NCBI GenBank assembly: GCA_963803265.1
Contig: CAWDLZ010000002.1
Coordinates: 368,727 to 432,726 of the forward strand
Direction: 5' to 3'
DNA: 64,000 bases
From: CAIKMD01 sp963803265
GTDB lineage: Bacteria > Pseudomonadota > Alphaproteobacteria > ATCC43930 > CGMCC-115725
Position numbers and translations under genes: made by a program. Shown in pieces: positions 18,333 to 27,178 of the stretch. The notes below the pieces were generated by a model, which was not told where the DNA came from, did no database searches, and saw only the letters and a program-made list of their open reading frames with translations. Each line of letters opens with the position of its first letter. Within the stretch, counting starts at the first letter, position 1.

Positions 18333-19453
18333 AGTTCAACTTCTTCCATCTGATGCCGTGGACCGATTATCCGCGCGAACCCGAGGAATGGCCGGTCAGC
18401 AACAAGGATTTCGATGCCGAGCGCGGGCGGCAGCTCTATTCCGACTATATCGACTGCATGGTCTACGCCGAGCAATGCGGCTTCGATTCGATCGGCTGCA
18501 ACGAGCATCATTTTAGCCCCTACGGCCTGATGTCGAACCCCAATCTGATCGGCGCGGCGCTCGTCCAGCGCACGACAACGGTCAAGCTGGCCATGCTCGG
18601 CAATCTCGTGCCGTTGCTCAATCCGATTCGCGTCGCCGAGGAATATGCGATGCTCGACGTGATGAGCGGCGGCCGAGTGCTCGCCGGCATGATGCGCGGC
18701 ATTCCGCACGAATACATCGCCTATAACGTGGCGCCGAGCGACTCGCGCGAACGCCTGCGCGAGGCGGTGGCGCTCATCGTCAAGGCCTGGACCGAGCCCG
18801 AGCCGTTCGGCTGGGAAGGGCAGTTCTTTCAGTTTCCCTCGGTCTCGATCTGGCCCAGGCCCTATCAGAAGCCGCATCCGCGCCTCCTGATGTCCGCGAG
18901 CAACGATGAATCCGCCGAGTTTGCCGCCCAGCACCGCGCCAAGATGGGAATCGTGCTGATCGCCGATCTCAACCTCGCCCGCGCCAGCATCGACCTCTAT
19001 TACCGAGTCGCGCGTGCTTGCGGGTGGGAGCCCGTGCCCGACGACATCCTGATCGGCCACCATACTTGCATCGCCGACACCGACGAGGAAGCGCGCGACC
19101 ACTTGCGCGGTGGGCTCGACTACTTCCACCGCATCCTGATGCGCCCGCAACGCAGCGCGCAGCAGCTCGTCATCCAAAAGACGCGCTATTACCAAAAGGA
19201 AGAAACCGGCGAGCGCTTCCAGACCCAACTCGCGACACTGCGCGAGCGCACCCTTGAAGAGCAGATAGAGGCGGGCTCGGTCTATTGCGGCGCGCCCGAG
19301 ACCGTGGTGGCGCAGATCAAGCGGGTCCATAAGGCACTTGGCCACGGCACCGAGCAGTTCACGATGAAGGTCGGGAACATACCCGACAAGGTCGTGCGTC
19401 ACGGCATGGAGTTGTTCCGCGACCGCGTCCAGCCGGCGCTGCGTGATCTCTGA
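18329..19453 (+). CDS. LLM-class flavin-dependent oxidoreductase, NEHH subgroup
   Basis: A 374-residue luciferase-fold flavoprotein beginning MKFNFFHLMPWTDYP. Family blocks: CGFDSIGCNEHHFSPYGLMS, AMLGNLVPLLNPIRVAEEYA, MSGGRVLAGMMRGIPHEYIA, SIWPRPYQKPHPRLLMS and VYCGAPETVVAQIKRV. Its ATG overlaps the UbiD stop (ATGA), so the two are translationally coupled, and the hydrolase follows after 14 bases. The pairing UbiD-LLM-hydrolase-cupin suggests consecutive steps on one substrate: decarboxylation, oxygenation, hydrolysis. That order is inference. Confidence 0.85.
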   Translation: MKFNFFHLMPWTDYPREPEEWPVSNKDFDAERGRQLYSDYIDCMVYAEQCGFDSIGCNEHHFSPYGLMSNPNLIGAALVQRTTTVKLAMLGNLVPLLNPIRVAEEYAMLDVMSGGRVLAGMMRGIPHEYIAYNVAPSDSRERLREAVALIVKAWTEPEPFGWEGQFFQFPSVSIWPRPYQKPHPRLLMSASNDESAEFAAQHRAKMGIVLIADLNLARASIDLYYRVARACGWEPVPDDILIGHHTCIADTDEEARDHLRGGLDYFHRILMRPQRSAQQLVIQKTRYYQKEETGERFQTQLATLRERTLEEQIEAGSVYCGAPETVVAQIKRVHKALGHGTEQFTMKVGNIPDKVVRHGMELFRDRVQPALRDL

Positions 19454-19467
19454 GCCCGGAGGAACCC

Positions 19468-20273
19468 ATGCCATTCGAACGCAAGGACGTGAAACTCGCC
19501 TCGGGCAATGTCGGCTATTTCGCCGCTGGCTCGGGCGAGCCGCTGCTTTACCTTCATCCCGCGGGCGGGATTTCGGTTTCAAAGCCGCTCGAGGCGCTCG
19601 CCGGGCACCGCAAGATTTATATGCCGATCACGCCCGGCTTCGACGGCTCGGCGCCCCACCCCGGCCTGGCCACGATGGAAGGCCTCGCCGATCTCGCCGC
19701 GTCCTTTGTCAACGCCGTCATCGGCCGGCGATGCGACGTGATCGGGCAATCCTTCGGCGGCTGGGAGGCGCTGTGGCTCGCGGTGAAGCATGGCGGCAAG
19801 GTCGATCACCTGGTGCTCGAGGCCCCGGCTGGCCTGCCGGCAGGCGGCAAGGGCGGGCTGCCCTCGGACCCCGCCGAAGCGCGGCGGAAGCTCTTCGCCT
19901 ATCCCGACCGCGCGCCGCCGATGACCAAGCCGGCGGAGCAGCTCCAGGGTAATCGGAGAATGCTCGATCATTACGGCGCGGCTTCGCTCGCCGATGACAG
20001 GCTGCCGGCGCGCATCGACGAAATCAAGGTGCCGACGCTCATCCTCATGGGCACCCGGGATGAGATCATTCCGCGCGAGACCGGGGCGATTCCTCAAGGC
20101 GCACATCGCGGGCTCGCACCTCGCCTATATTTACGACGCCGCACACGTCATTGAGTTCCGATCAACCGGACCGTTTCCTGCGCATCGTTTCGTCGTTCCT
20201 CGAACGCGGCGACGCCTATATCGTCAATTGGAATTCGAGCACGGCTTCGGCGCAACCCGGCGGAGCCCGCTAG
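19468..20273 (+). CDS. Alpha/beta hydrolase, two frameshifts (extra bases near 20083-20086 and 20155-20158)
   Basis: About 267 residues after repair. The start follows GGAGGAA (CCCGGAGGAACCC). Blocks: EPLLYLHPAGGIS, nucleophile elbow GQSFGGWEALW (Ser), PTLILMGTRDEIIP (acid) and a terminal AAHVIE (His) reached only in the second frame. The frame first changes in GGGG at 20083-20086 (RETG then RFLKAHIAGSHLAYIYDA) and changes again at GAGTTCC (HVIE then SDQPDRFLRIVSSFLERG). Both repairs remove one base; the span of 806 bases fits exactly two insertions. The protein then ends at TAG 20271-20273, 25 bases before the cupin. Confidence 0.72.
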
Positions 20274-20298
20274 CAAGCGCATCGAGATCGGAGGAATC

Positions 20299-20814
20299 AT
20301 GGATTCGTCGACGTCCTTCATCGCTCCCTTCGCCGACACCGAGGACCGGCGCATCCGGCTCAAGGAGCAGGCCGCGATCACCGGCCGCCCGAGCTTCTTC
20401 CATCTGCGCGCGCAATTGCCGCGTCAGGGTCGTACCGACACGCCGATGGCCGCGACCGACCGGATGTGGATCGTGCTCAAGACCTATGCCGCGGACGGCG
20501 AGAACGCGCTGCACGCCCATCCCAACGAGGACCACGTCTTCCTCGTCCTTCAGGGCGAGGCGGATTTCTTCGGGGCGCAGGGCGAGACGCGGCGGGTGAC
20601 GAAGAACGACGGCGTGCTGCTGCCGCGTGGCACCTTCTATTGGTTCAAGGCCGTCGGCACCGAGCCCTTGGTCATGGCGCGAATCGGCGCGGTGGTGGAC
20701 GAGACCAAGGATGCGCTCGGGCGCATCGACATCGGGGGCAAGCCGATGGAGGGGAATTCCGCCGCCAACAAGCAAGTCGAGCTCATTCTCGATCCGGACC
20801 GTTGGTTCGAGTGA
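20299..20814 (+). CDS. Cupin-domain protein
   Basis: A 171-residue single-domain cupin. Motif 1 is seen as ENALHAHPNEDHVFLVLQGEA (metal-binding His-x-His, then Glu replaced by the ED pair), and motif 2 as DGVLLPRGTFYWFKA, with Pro-Arg-Gly in place of the usual Pro-x-x-x-His, so one metal ligand may be missing. The start follows ATCGGAGGAATC. Last gene of the UbiD-LLM-hydrolase-cupin operon. Cupins in catabolic clusters may be dioxygenases, isomerases or metabolite sensors; nothing here decides between them. Confidence 0.75.
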   Translation: MDSSTSFIAPFADTEDRRIRLKEQAAITGRPSFFHLRAQLPRQGRTDTPMAATDRMWIVLKTYAADGENALHAHPNEDHVFLVLQGEADFFGAQGETRRVTKNDGVLLPRGTFYWFKAVGTEPLVMARIGAVVDETKDALGRIDIGGKPMEGNSAANKQVELILDPDRWFE

Positions 20815-20824
20815 GGCTCGTCGT

Positions 20825-21253
20825 CTAGCCGTTGCGCCGGTAAGGAAAGCAGCGCTCGCGCGCGAGCGCCAAGCCAAAGTGATCGCCCAGCGCCTTGATC
20901 GCATCGGCCTCGGCCAGATAAGGATCGGCATTGCCCGGGCCGACGATAATGATGCGGAAGCCCGGATCGTCTTTTCCGCCCGGCGGCAACATGGCGGTGA
21001 CATGAGCATTGCCGTCCTGGTCCCTGAGCGTCAGGAACAGCGGCATCGCCTGCCGAAGATGGGCGTTCAAACCGATTTCCTGCTCGAAAAAAGTCTTCGA
21101 GGCAGGCCGATAGGTCTGCGCGGCCCGTTCGCGCTCGATGCGGAAATATTTCTCGACCGCGTGGCGCATGATCTCGGATTCGCGCATGGCCTCGGCTTCG
21201 GTTTCGATCCGAAACCAAGTCTTGCCGTTGGGCGCGTCGACGACAAACTGCAT
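20825..21253 (-). CDS. Conserved hypothetical protein
   Basis: A 142-residue protein that I cannot assign. It starts MQFVVDAPNGKTWFRIETEA, has a helical middle rich in Glu and Arg (MRHAVEKYFRIERERA), then KTFFEQEIGLNAHL and a predicted beta-strand stretch LFLTLRDQDGNAHVTAMLPP, and ends ALARERCFPYRRNG. No signal peptide or membrane segment. It lies convergent to the cupin operon and divergent from the phosphoesterase, so it is probably its own transcription unit. Codon use resembles the neighbours. Confidence 0.6.
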   Translation of the reverse strand: MQFVVDAPNGKTWFRIETEAEAMRESEIMRHAVEKYFRIERERAAQTYRPASKTFFEQEIGLNAHLRQAMPLFLTLRDQDGNAHVTAMLPPGGKDDPGFRIIIVGPGNADPYLAEADAIKALGDHFGLALARERCFPYRRNG

Positions 21254-21382
21254 GTGGGCGATCCCCCGCTGTTCGGTATGGGATGAAGAATTCTACTCCG
21301 GACCGCGAGATCAAGGGAAGGTGCGGCGGTTGACCGCCGCCGCCGCCTCATTCTATAGCGACGACCTAGCTAGGCTCATGAC

Positions 21383-22129
21383 ATGACCGCGATCTCCCGC
21401 CATCTCCGAAGATTCGCCGCGCCCAAGGCGGAGGTACGGGTCGTGCACAGCTCCGATATCCATGTCGGCGAAACCACCCTTCGCCCGGCTCCGGAGGGCG
21501 ACGGTATGGCAGGGCTCGGCGCCGTGCTCGCCGCAGCGCTCGCGCTGAAGGCGGATGTCGCGGTGCTCGCTGGCGATACTTTCGAGCACAACCGGCTTTC
21601 GGCCGCCACTGTCAACCGGGCGGCGGTGCTGCTGGCGGAAGCCGGCTTGCCGGTCGTTATCCTGCCGGGTAATCACGATCCGGCGACAATCAAATCGGTC
21701 TTCCGCCACGCCAGTCTCGCCAGTCTCGCGAATGTCCATGTCCTCGGCGTGACGCACGACCAAGCGGTATTGTTTCCCGCGCTCAAGCTCGAGATTTGGG
21801 GCAACGCCCATCGCGATTATGACGACATGGACCCGCTGCGGCGCTTGTGCGCGCGCCGCAGCTTCTGGCAGATCGCGGTCGCGCACGGCCATTACGAGCC
21901 GAAGCCCAATCGCGCGACCAATTTGCGTCCATCCTGGCTTATCGGCGACGATGAAATCGCGGCGACCGGCGCCGATTATGTCGCGCTCGGGCACTGGAAC
22001 CGCTATGCCCGCGTAGGCAACGGCGGGGTCGAAGCTCATTATTCGGGCTCGCCCGACCTTGCCGGCACGGTCAATCTGGTCCGCCTCGGCGAGGACGGTA
22101 CGGTCACGGTGACTCGCGAGCCGATTTAG
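21383..22129 (+). CDS. Metallophosphoesterase, SbcD/Mre11-like calcineurin-type
   Basis: A 248-residue two-metal phosphoesterase. All family motifs are visible: SSDIHVGE (Asp-x-His), LAGDTFEHNR (Gly-Asp), LPGNHDP (Gly-Asn-His-Asp), VAHGHYEP (His) and VALGHWN (Gly-His). The order and spacing match the nuclease domain of DNA-repair exonuclease SbcD, but the capping domain is absent and no SbcC partner is adjacent, so it could equally be a small phosphodiesterase. The frame starts at ATG 21383; no strong ribosome site is seen. Ends 9 bases before the stop of the convergent lyase gene. Confidence 0.78.
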   Translation: MTAISRHLRRFAAPKAEVRVVHSSDIHVGETTLRPAPEGDGMAGLGAVLAAALALKADVAVLAGDTFEHNRLSAATVNRAAVLLAEAGLPVVILPGNHDPATIKSVFRHASLASLANVHVLGVTHDQAVLFPALKLEIWGNAHRDYDDMDPLRRLCARRSFWQIAVAHGHYEPKPNRATNLRPSWLIGDDEIAATGADYVALGHWNRYARVGNGGVEAHYSGSPDLAGTVNLVRLGEDGTVTVTREPI

Positions 22130-22138
22130 GATATCTCC

Positions 22139-23486
22139 TCAATCCCGCGCCTTTAACACGCGATCGACCATCTCGCCGGCAAGCCCGAGATAATTCGCGG
22201 GATCGACCAGCGTGGCGAGCTTCCGCCCGTCCCATATGTCGCGCGATCTCGGGCTCGGCCACGAGCAGATCGAGGAAAGCGGCGCCGGTGGCGATTGCTT
22301 TGCGGCAGATATCGTAGACGAGGTCATGCGCGCGCTGGCGGCCGAGGTGGGGGCCCAGCCCCATCATCACCGCTTCGGAGACGATCATGCCGCGCGTCAA
22401 ATCGAGATTGGCGCGCATCCGTGTGGGATCGACCTCGAGTCCTTCGAGCAATGATCGCGCCTGCTTGAGTGCGCCCGAGGCGAGCAAGAATATCTCAGGC
22501 AAGGCGATCCATTCGATTTCCCACGGGCCGGTTGAGCGCTCGTGATCCTCGACCATGGCGTCGAGCAGGGCCGCCACGTTCTGCCGAACCATCGCGGTAC
22601 AGGCGATGATATAGTTGCACGAGATCGGGTTGCGCTTTTGCGGCATCGTGCTGCTCGATCCGCGCCCTTCGGCGAACGGCTCGAACACCTCCTCGACCTC
22701 GGTCTGCATCATCAACTTCACGTCGGTCGCGATCTTGCCCAACGTTCCGGTGACCAAGCCAAGGAAGCATGCAACCTCGGCAAAGCCATCGCGCATGGTA
22801 TGCCAAGCGATGGCGGGCTGCGCCAATCCCAGCTCGGTCATGAGCTCGGCCTGAACCGCGAGGCCGTCCTTGCCCAGCGAAGCCAAGGTGCCGGCTGCGC
22901 CGCCGAATTCGCCGACGAGGACGCGCGGCCGCAACTCCTTCAGCCGAGCCCGGTGCCGCTCGAAGCCCGCCAGGAGCGTCGCCGCCTTGAAGCCGAAGGT
23001 GATCGGCACCGCCTGCTGCAGATTGCTTCGTCCGGCCATGGGCGCGTCGCGAAAGCGCCGAGCCAAGCCGGCCAGCGCCGAGGCGATGGCGTCGATGTCA
23101 GCCTCGACCAATTGGAGCGCGTCGCGGATCTGCAATACCGTGGCGGTGTCGGTAATGTCCTGGGTGGTTGCGCCCCAATGGCACCATTCGCCCAGGCCAT
23201 CGCGGCATTTCTTCACGAGTTGCGCGACCACCGGCAAGACCGGATAGCCGATCCGTTCCGTCTCTTTCTTGAGCACCTCCAGATCGTATTCGCCGACACG
23301 GCAATGACGACCGATTTCTTCTGCCGCTTCCGCCGGGATGATTTCGAGCCGCGCCTGAGCGCGGGCAAGCGCCGCCTCGATATCGAGATAGCGCTGGATA
23401 CGGGTCTCGTCGGCAAACACCTGCCGCATCGAAGCTGCGGTGAAGATGTCGCGGAAGATCGCGGAATCGAGTGCGGTAGCAGGCAT
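22139..23486 (-). CDS. Lyase of the fumarase/aspartase superfamily (PurB / 3-carboxymuconate cycloisomerase-like), frameshifted near 22234-22238
   Basis: About 448 residues after repair. The superfamily signature is GRGSSSTMPQKRNP (residues around 280), with EWCHWGATTQDITDTA (substrate-binding) and GRSNLQQAVPITFG. This arrangement is shared by adenylosuccinate lyase and PcaB-type lactonising enzymes; in a catabolic setting a cycloisomerase or another fumarate-type lyase is likelier than purine synthesis. The frame changes at CATATGG: after EIARH the next frame gives WDGRKLATLVDPANYLGLAGEM, the expected C-terminus, and stops at 22139. Sixteen bases downstream of the TctA gene, so probably one operon with a carboxylate transporter. 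Confidence 0.72.
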
Positions 23487-23502
23487 TCTTTCTCCTCCGG
23501 GG

Positions 23503-25539
23503 TTACACCAGCCCGGTCAGGTCGCGCAGCGCCGGAGCGAGGTCGCCCAATAGCGATTGCGGCCAAGGCAGGCTGAAGACCCGATCGAACAGCAGCCAGA
23601 CGAAGAAGGTTGCGAGGCTCGCTGTGATCGCAGCGCTGATCCTGCGCTCGCCGAATTCGAACCGCATCAGCAGAAATACCAGAACGGTGAGCGCCGGCAG
23701 CAATCCGATTCCGGCGCCGAGGACAAGGAAGCCGGCGAGCCAGCCAAAAAAGCGCGATGCTGGCTGGAGCAGCGTCGCGAGAGGAGGCCCAGGTGCCGCA
23801 CCTAGCGTGCCTGCCAGTTGCGGCGCCTCGGCCGGGCCGGCAGCCGCTATTTCGGGGTTGGCGAAGATTTCGGTGGCTAAGTTGAGGACGGTGAAAAATA
23901 GTGCGATTGCCATCGCCGCGTTCGGCACGAAGCGCGCCGCGGCCGGCCAGCCGCGCGAGAACACAAACGCGATCAGGATCGTGGCGATGAGCGTCGTGGT
24001 AAAGGCCGCGTCCGCGCCGAAGCGCATGACGCCACGACCGTGGGCCAACCGGCGAAACGCCATCACCGTGCTCGTGAGATGCGCCTTGAGCGGCGGCAGG
24101 ACGACCCATGCGGCAGCGGCAAAAACGGCGAGCACGACGGGCCGCAACGCCCAGGCTGCGCCATAGATTTCCGACGATATGAAGAAATAGCGCTCGAAAA
24201 TTCCGCCCAGCACGAAGCCGAGAATCAACGGCGGCCGCGGCCAGCCGAGATGCTTCATCAACCAACCGATCGCACCGAACAGGACGAGGGTATAGAGATC
24301 GCCCCAGCTTTGCGAGCCTTCGAAGGCGCCAATGAAGATCAGCATCAGAACCAGCGGCACGAGAATGCCGGCGCGCACAGTGGCAAGCCGCGCGAACAGT
24401 CCGCTCGCGGTCAGGCAGATCGTCGCGCCTATGACATGGGAAAGGGTAAGCGTCCAGATGATCGAATAGGTGACGTCGAGGTGCTTCGTCAGCATTTCGG
24501 GTCCAGGCACCAACCCGTGAATGAGGAAAGCGCTCAGCAGGAGCGCCATCGAGGCGCCCGCGGGAACCCCGAAAGCGATCGTCGGTACGAGATGTCCGCC
24601 TTCCTTGGCATTGTCCGAACTCACGGCCGCGATCACGCCGCGAATGTCGCCGCGGCCGAAATTCTCGGTGTTCTTCTCGGTCCGCACCGCATGCCCATAG
24701 GCGATCCAGTCGATCACCGCCGCGCCGAGCCCCGGCACGGCACCGAGAAAAGCGCCCAGCCCAGAGCAGCGCAGCACCAACCACCAGTTATCGAGAGCGT
24801 CGCGCATGCCGCGCCATTGGCCGGCGAAGTCGATGTCGGCGCGGTTCTTGCCTTGGGCGATGCTGGTGCGCGCGATCGCCATATCGGCAAGCTCGGGGAT
24901 CGCGAAGATGCCAAGGGTGAACGGCACCAGCGGCAGACGATCCCAAAGGTAAAGCGTGCCGAAGGTCCAGCGCAAAGTGCCGGTCTGGGCGTCGCCGCCG
25001 ATCATCGCCAGCATCAGCCCCAGGCCCGCCGCGCCCAATCCTTTCAAGGGCGCCTTGCCGCTGAGGACGGCGACCATCGCGAGGCCGAAGATGCAGAACG
25101 ACAACAGCTCAGGAGAGGCGAGATAGAGCACCACCGGCCGCAGCACCGGGATGGCGAGCGCCAGGAGGAAGGCGCCGAACAGCCCGCCGATCAGCGAGGC
25201 GCCATAGCCCGCGCCGAAGGCACGCGCGGCTTGCCCGTCCTTGGCGAGCGGGTAGCCGTCGAGTACGGTCGCGGCTGCGCCCACGGTTCCGGGCACCCCG
25301 AACAGCACCGCCGGAATGAGATCCGAGATGGTCGTCACCGACGCCATGCCCAAGAGCAGCGCGAAGGCCGAATAGGCGTCGAGGTGGTAGGTGAAGGGAA
25401 TCAGGATCGCGAGGCCGACGACGCCGCCCAATCCCGGAATCACGCCAAGCGCCAAGCCTAGCACCACGCCGGCGGTCATGATCAGGAGGCGCGTCGGCTC
25501 CATGATCAGCGCCAGCGCATGAATCCCCGCCTCGAGCAT
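23503..25539 (-). CDS. Tripartite tricarboxylate transporter permease, TctA with a C-terminal TctB-like region
   Basis: A 678-residue membrane protein. Residues 1 to about 490 are TctA: GVIPGLGGVVGLAILIPFTY, DLIPAVLFGVPGTVGAAATVLDGYP and a second repeat FLGAVPGLGAAVIDWIAYGH, with about a dozen membrane helices. The last ~180 residues add four or five hydrophobic segments ending FVWLLFDRVFSLPWPQS, which resembles the small subunit TctB; TctA alone is about 500 residues. So this appears to be a natural TctA-TctB fusion. No TctC binding protein is in the window. Start at 25539 (MLEAGIHALALIMEP) matches the family better than the earlier frame start. Likely imports a di- or tricarboxylate for the linked lyase. 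Confidence 0.82.
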   Translation of the reverse strand: MLEAGIHALALIMEPTRLLIMTAGVVLGLALGVIPGLGGVVGLAILIPFTYHLDAYSAFALLLGMASVTTISDLIPAVLFGVPGTVGAAATVLDGYPLAKDGQAARAFGAGYGASLIGGLFGAFLLALAIPVLRPVVLYLASPELLSFCIFGLAMVAVLSGKAPLKGLGAAGLGLMLAMIGGDAQTGTLRWTFGTLYLWDRLPLVPFTLGIFAIPELADMAIARTSIAQGKNRADIDFAGQWRGMRDALDNWWLVLRCSGLGAFLGAVPGLGAAVIDWIAYGHAVRTEKNTENFGRGDIRGVIAAVSSDNAKEGGHLVPTIAFGVPAGASMALLLSAFLIHGLVPGPEMLTKHLDVTYSIIWTLTLSHVIGATICLTASGLFARLATVRAGILVPLVLMLIFIGAFEGSQSWGDLYTLVLFGAIGWLMKHLGWPRPPLILGFVLGGIFERYFFISSEIYGAAWALRPVVLAVFAAAAWVVLPPLKAHLTSTVMAFRRLAHGRGVMRFGADAAFTTTLIATILIAFVFSRGWPAAARFVPNAAMAIALFFTVLNLATEIFANPEIAAAGPAEAPQLAGTLGAAPGPPLATLLQPASRFFGWLAGFLVLGAGIGLLPALTVLVFLLMRFEFGERRISAAITASLATFFVWLLFDRVFSLPWPQSLLGDLAPALRDLTGLV

Positions 25540-25676
25540 GAGCTTTCGTCCGGCCTCCCCGTCGCCTACTAAGCCCCCGATTTCCGATGCGGTCAACGCA
25601 AGCGCGCGGCACTTGATTTTTGGGCGGAATCCCCAATTAATCGCGCGACCCGCAGCAAGCGCGAAGAGCCACCCAC

Positions 25677-26369
25677 ATGAGCGCCGGATTTCCCGACAAG
25701 ACGTTGATGGCCGAGCTGACGGCCAAAATGCTGATCGAGGTCGAGGCCGTCCGCTTCATGACCGACAAACCCTTTATCTTCACATCGGGTTGGGCGAGTC
25801 CGGTCTACACCGATTGCCGGCGCCTCATCTCGTTTCCCCGCGTGCGCCAGACCCTGATGGAATTCGGCGTCGCCACCGTCCTGCGCGAGGCGGGCTTCGA
25901 ATGCTTCGATGCCGTGGCGGGCGGCGAGACGGCGGGGATTCCCTTCGCCGCCTGGATGGCCGACCGGCTCACGCTGCCGATGCTTTACGTCCGCAAGAAG
26001 GCCAAGGGCTTCGGCCGCAACGCCCAAATCGAGGGGCAGGTCGAGGAGGGCCAGCGCGTGCTGCTGGTCGAGGACATGACCACCGATGGGCGCAGCAAGG
26101 TCAATTTCTGCAACGCGCTGCGCCAGGCCGGCGCCACGGTCGATCATTGCTTCGTGATCTTCTTCTACGACATTTTTCCCGAAGGCCGGAAAATCCTTGG
26201 CGATCTCCGTATCGAGTTGCACGCGCTCGCGACCTGGTGGGACGTGCTTGCGGTAGCCCGGGAAAGCGGCAAGTTCGAGCGCTCGGTCCTCAGCGATATC
26301 GAAGCCTTCATGCGCGATCCGGCCGCCTGGTCGAAGGCGCATGGCGGCGTCGGCGAGGTCGCGGAGTAG
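25677..26369 (+). CDS. pyrE: Orotate phosphoribosyltransferase
   Basis: A 230-residue enzyme of pyrimidine synthesis that joins orotate to PRPP to form OMP. The PRPP-binding motif is VLLVEDMTTDGRSK, preceded by the flexible loop lysines in LYVRKKAKGFGRNAQIEG and the FTSGWASPVYTDCRRLISFP N-terminal block typical of the alphaproteobacterial PyrE. Divergent from the transporter gene and convergent with the SDR gene. A single housekeeping gene between catabolic units. Confidence 0.92.
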   Translation: MSAGFPDKTLMAELTAKMLIEVEAVRFMTDKPFIFTSGWASPVYTDCRRLISFPRVRQTLMEFGVATVLREAGFECFDAVAGGETAGIPFAAWMADRLTLPMLYVRKKAKGFGRNAQIEGQVEEGQRVLLVEDMTTDGRSKVNFCNALRQAGATVDHCFVIFFYDIFPEGRKILGDLRIELHALATWWDVLAVARESGKFERSVLSDIEAFMRDPAAWSKAHGGVGEVAE

Positions 26370-26379
26370 TCTTTCCGGT

Positions 26380-27136
26380 TCAGTGCATGACTTGGCCGCC
26401 ATCGACCACGAGCGTCTGGCCGGTGATGAAGTCGCTCTCGGCAGAGGCGAGGAACACGCAGGCGCCGACTAGGTCCTCGGGCACCTCTTCGCGCGCGAGC
26501 GCGCGCGACTTCGCCATCGTTACCAGGGCCTCTGCGATATCGTTGCGGCTCTTCAGGTATTCGGTCGAGGTGAGCCCCGGCGCGATGGCGTTGCAGCGGA
26601 TGCCGTCCTTGCCCAGCTCGTTCGCCATCGAGCGTGTCATCGCGACGATGGCGCCCTTGGTCGAGACATAATGCAGCATATGCGTCACGCCCTTGAAGAC
26701 AGTGCCCGAAGTGATGTTGACGATCTTGCCATAGCCTTGCCGGCGCATGACCGGCAGCGCCGCTTTGACGCATTCGAAGGCGCCGCGGACATTGACCGCG
26801 AAAGTGCGGTCCCATTCCTCCGAGCCGAGCTCCTCCATCGGCTTAAAGACCAGCCGCGCGGCGAGCGCCGCGTTGTTGACGAGGACATGGATGCCGCCGA
26901 ACGCCTCGTCGGTCGAGCGGATGAGCTTCGCCACGGCGTTCGGGTCGGACACGTCGCACCGTTGCGCGATCGCCTCGCCGCCGGCTTCGCGGATGGCCCG
27001 CACCACGCCGTCTCCCGAGTCGAGATCGCAGATCGAGAACCTTGGCGCCTTCGGCGGCCAGGCCTCTGGCGTAGGCTGCGCCAATTCCTTGCGCCGCGCC
27101 GGTGACGATCGCGACCCGCCCGCTCAGTCTTCCCAT
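26380..27136 (-). CDS. Short-chain dehydrogenase/reductase (SDR), frameshifted near its start (extra base near 27037-27040)
   Basis: About 251 residues after repair. The nucleotide motif TGAAQGIGAAYA is in the frame starting at ATG 27136, which follows GGGAGAAG; the rest, from CDLDSGDGVVRAI onward, is in the next frame. Removing one base in the plus-strand GAAC at 27037-27040 joins them. The catalytic set is present: NNAALAAR, Ser in NITSGTVF, and Tyr-x-x-x-Lys in HYVSTKGAIVAM. Ends TLVDGGQVMH. A classical NAD(P)-dependent alcohol dehydrogenase or ketoreductase, probably transcribed after the CoA-transferase, whose stop lies at 27179. Confidence 0.75.
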
Positions 27137-27178
27137 GCTTCTTCTCCCTTGCTTGTGATTGCCGGCTTGGCTTGCCGA

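Noticed and set aside
24040..25461. Long antisense open frame within the TctA gene
   Set aside because: Composition is Arg/His/Gln/Gly-rich low-complexity; the membrane protein on the other strand is clearly conserved. The same applies to antisense frames at 3403-5178 and 36032-37474.
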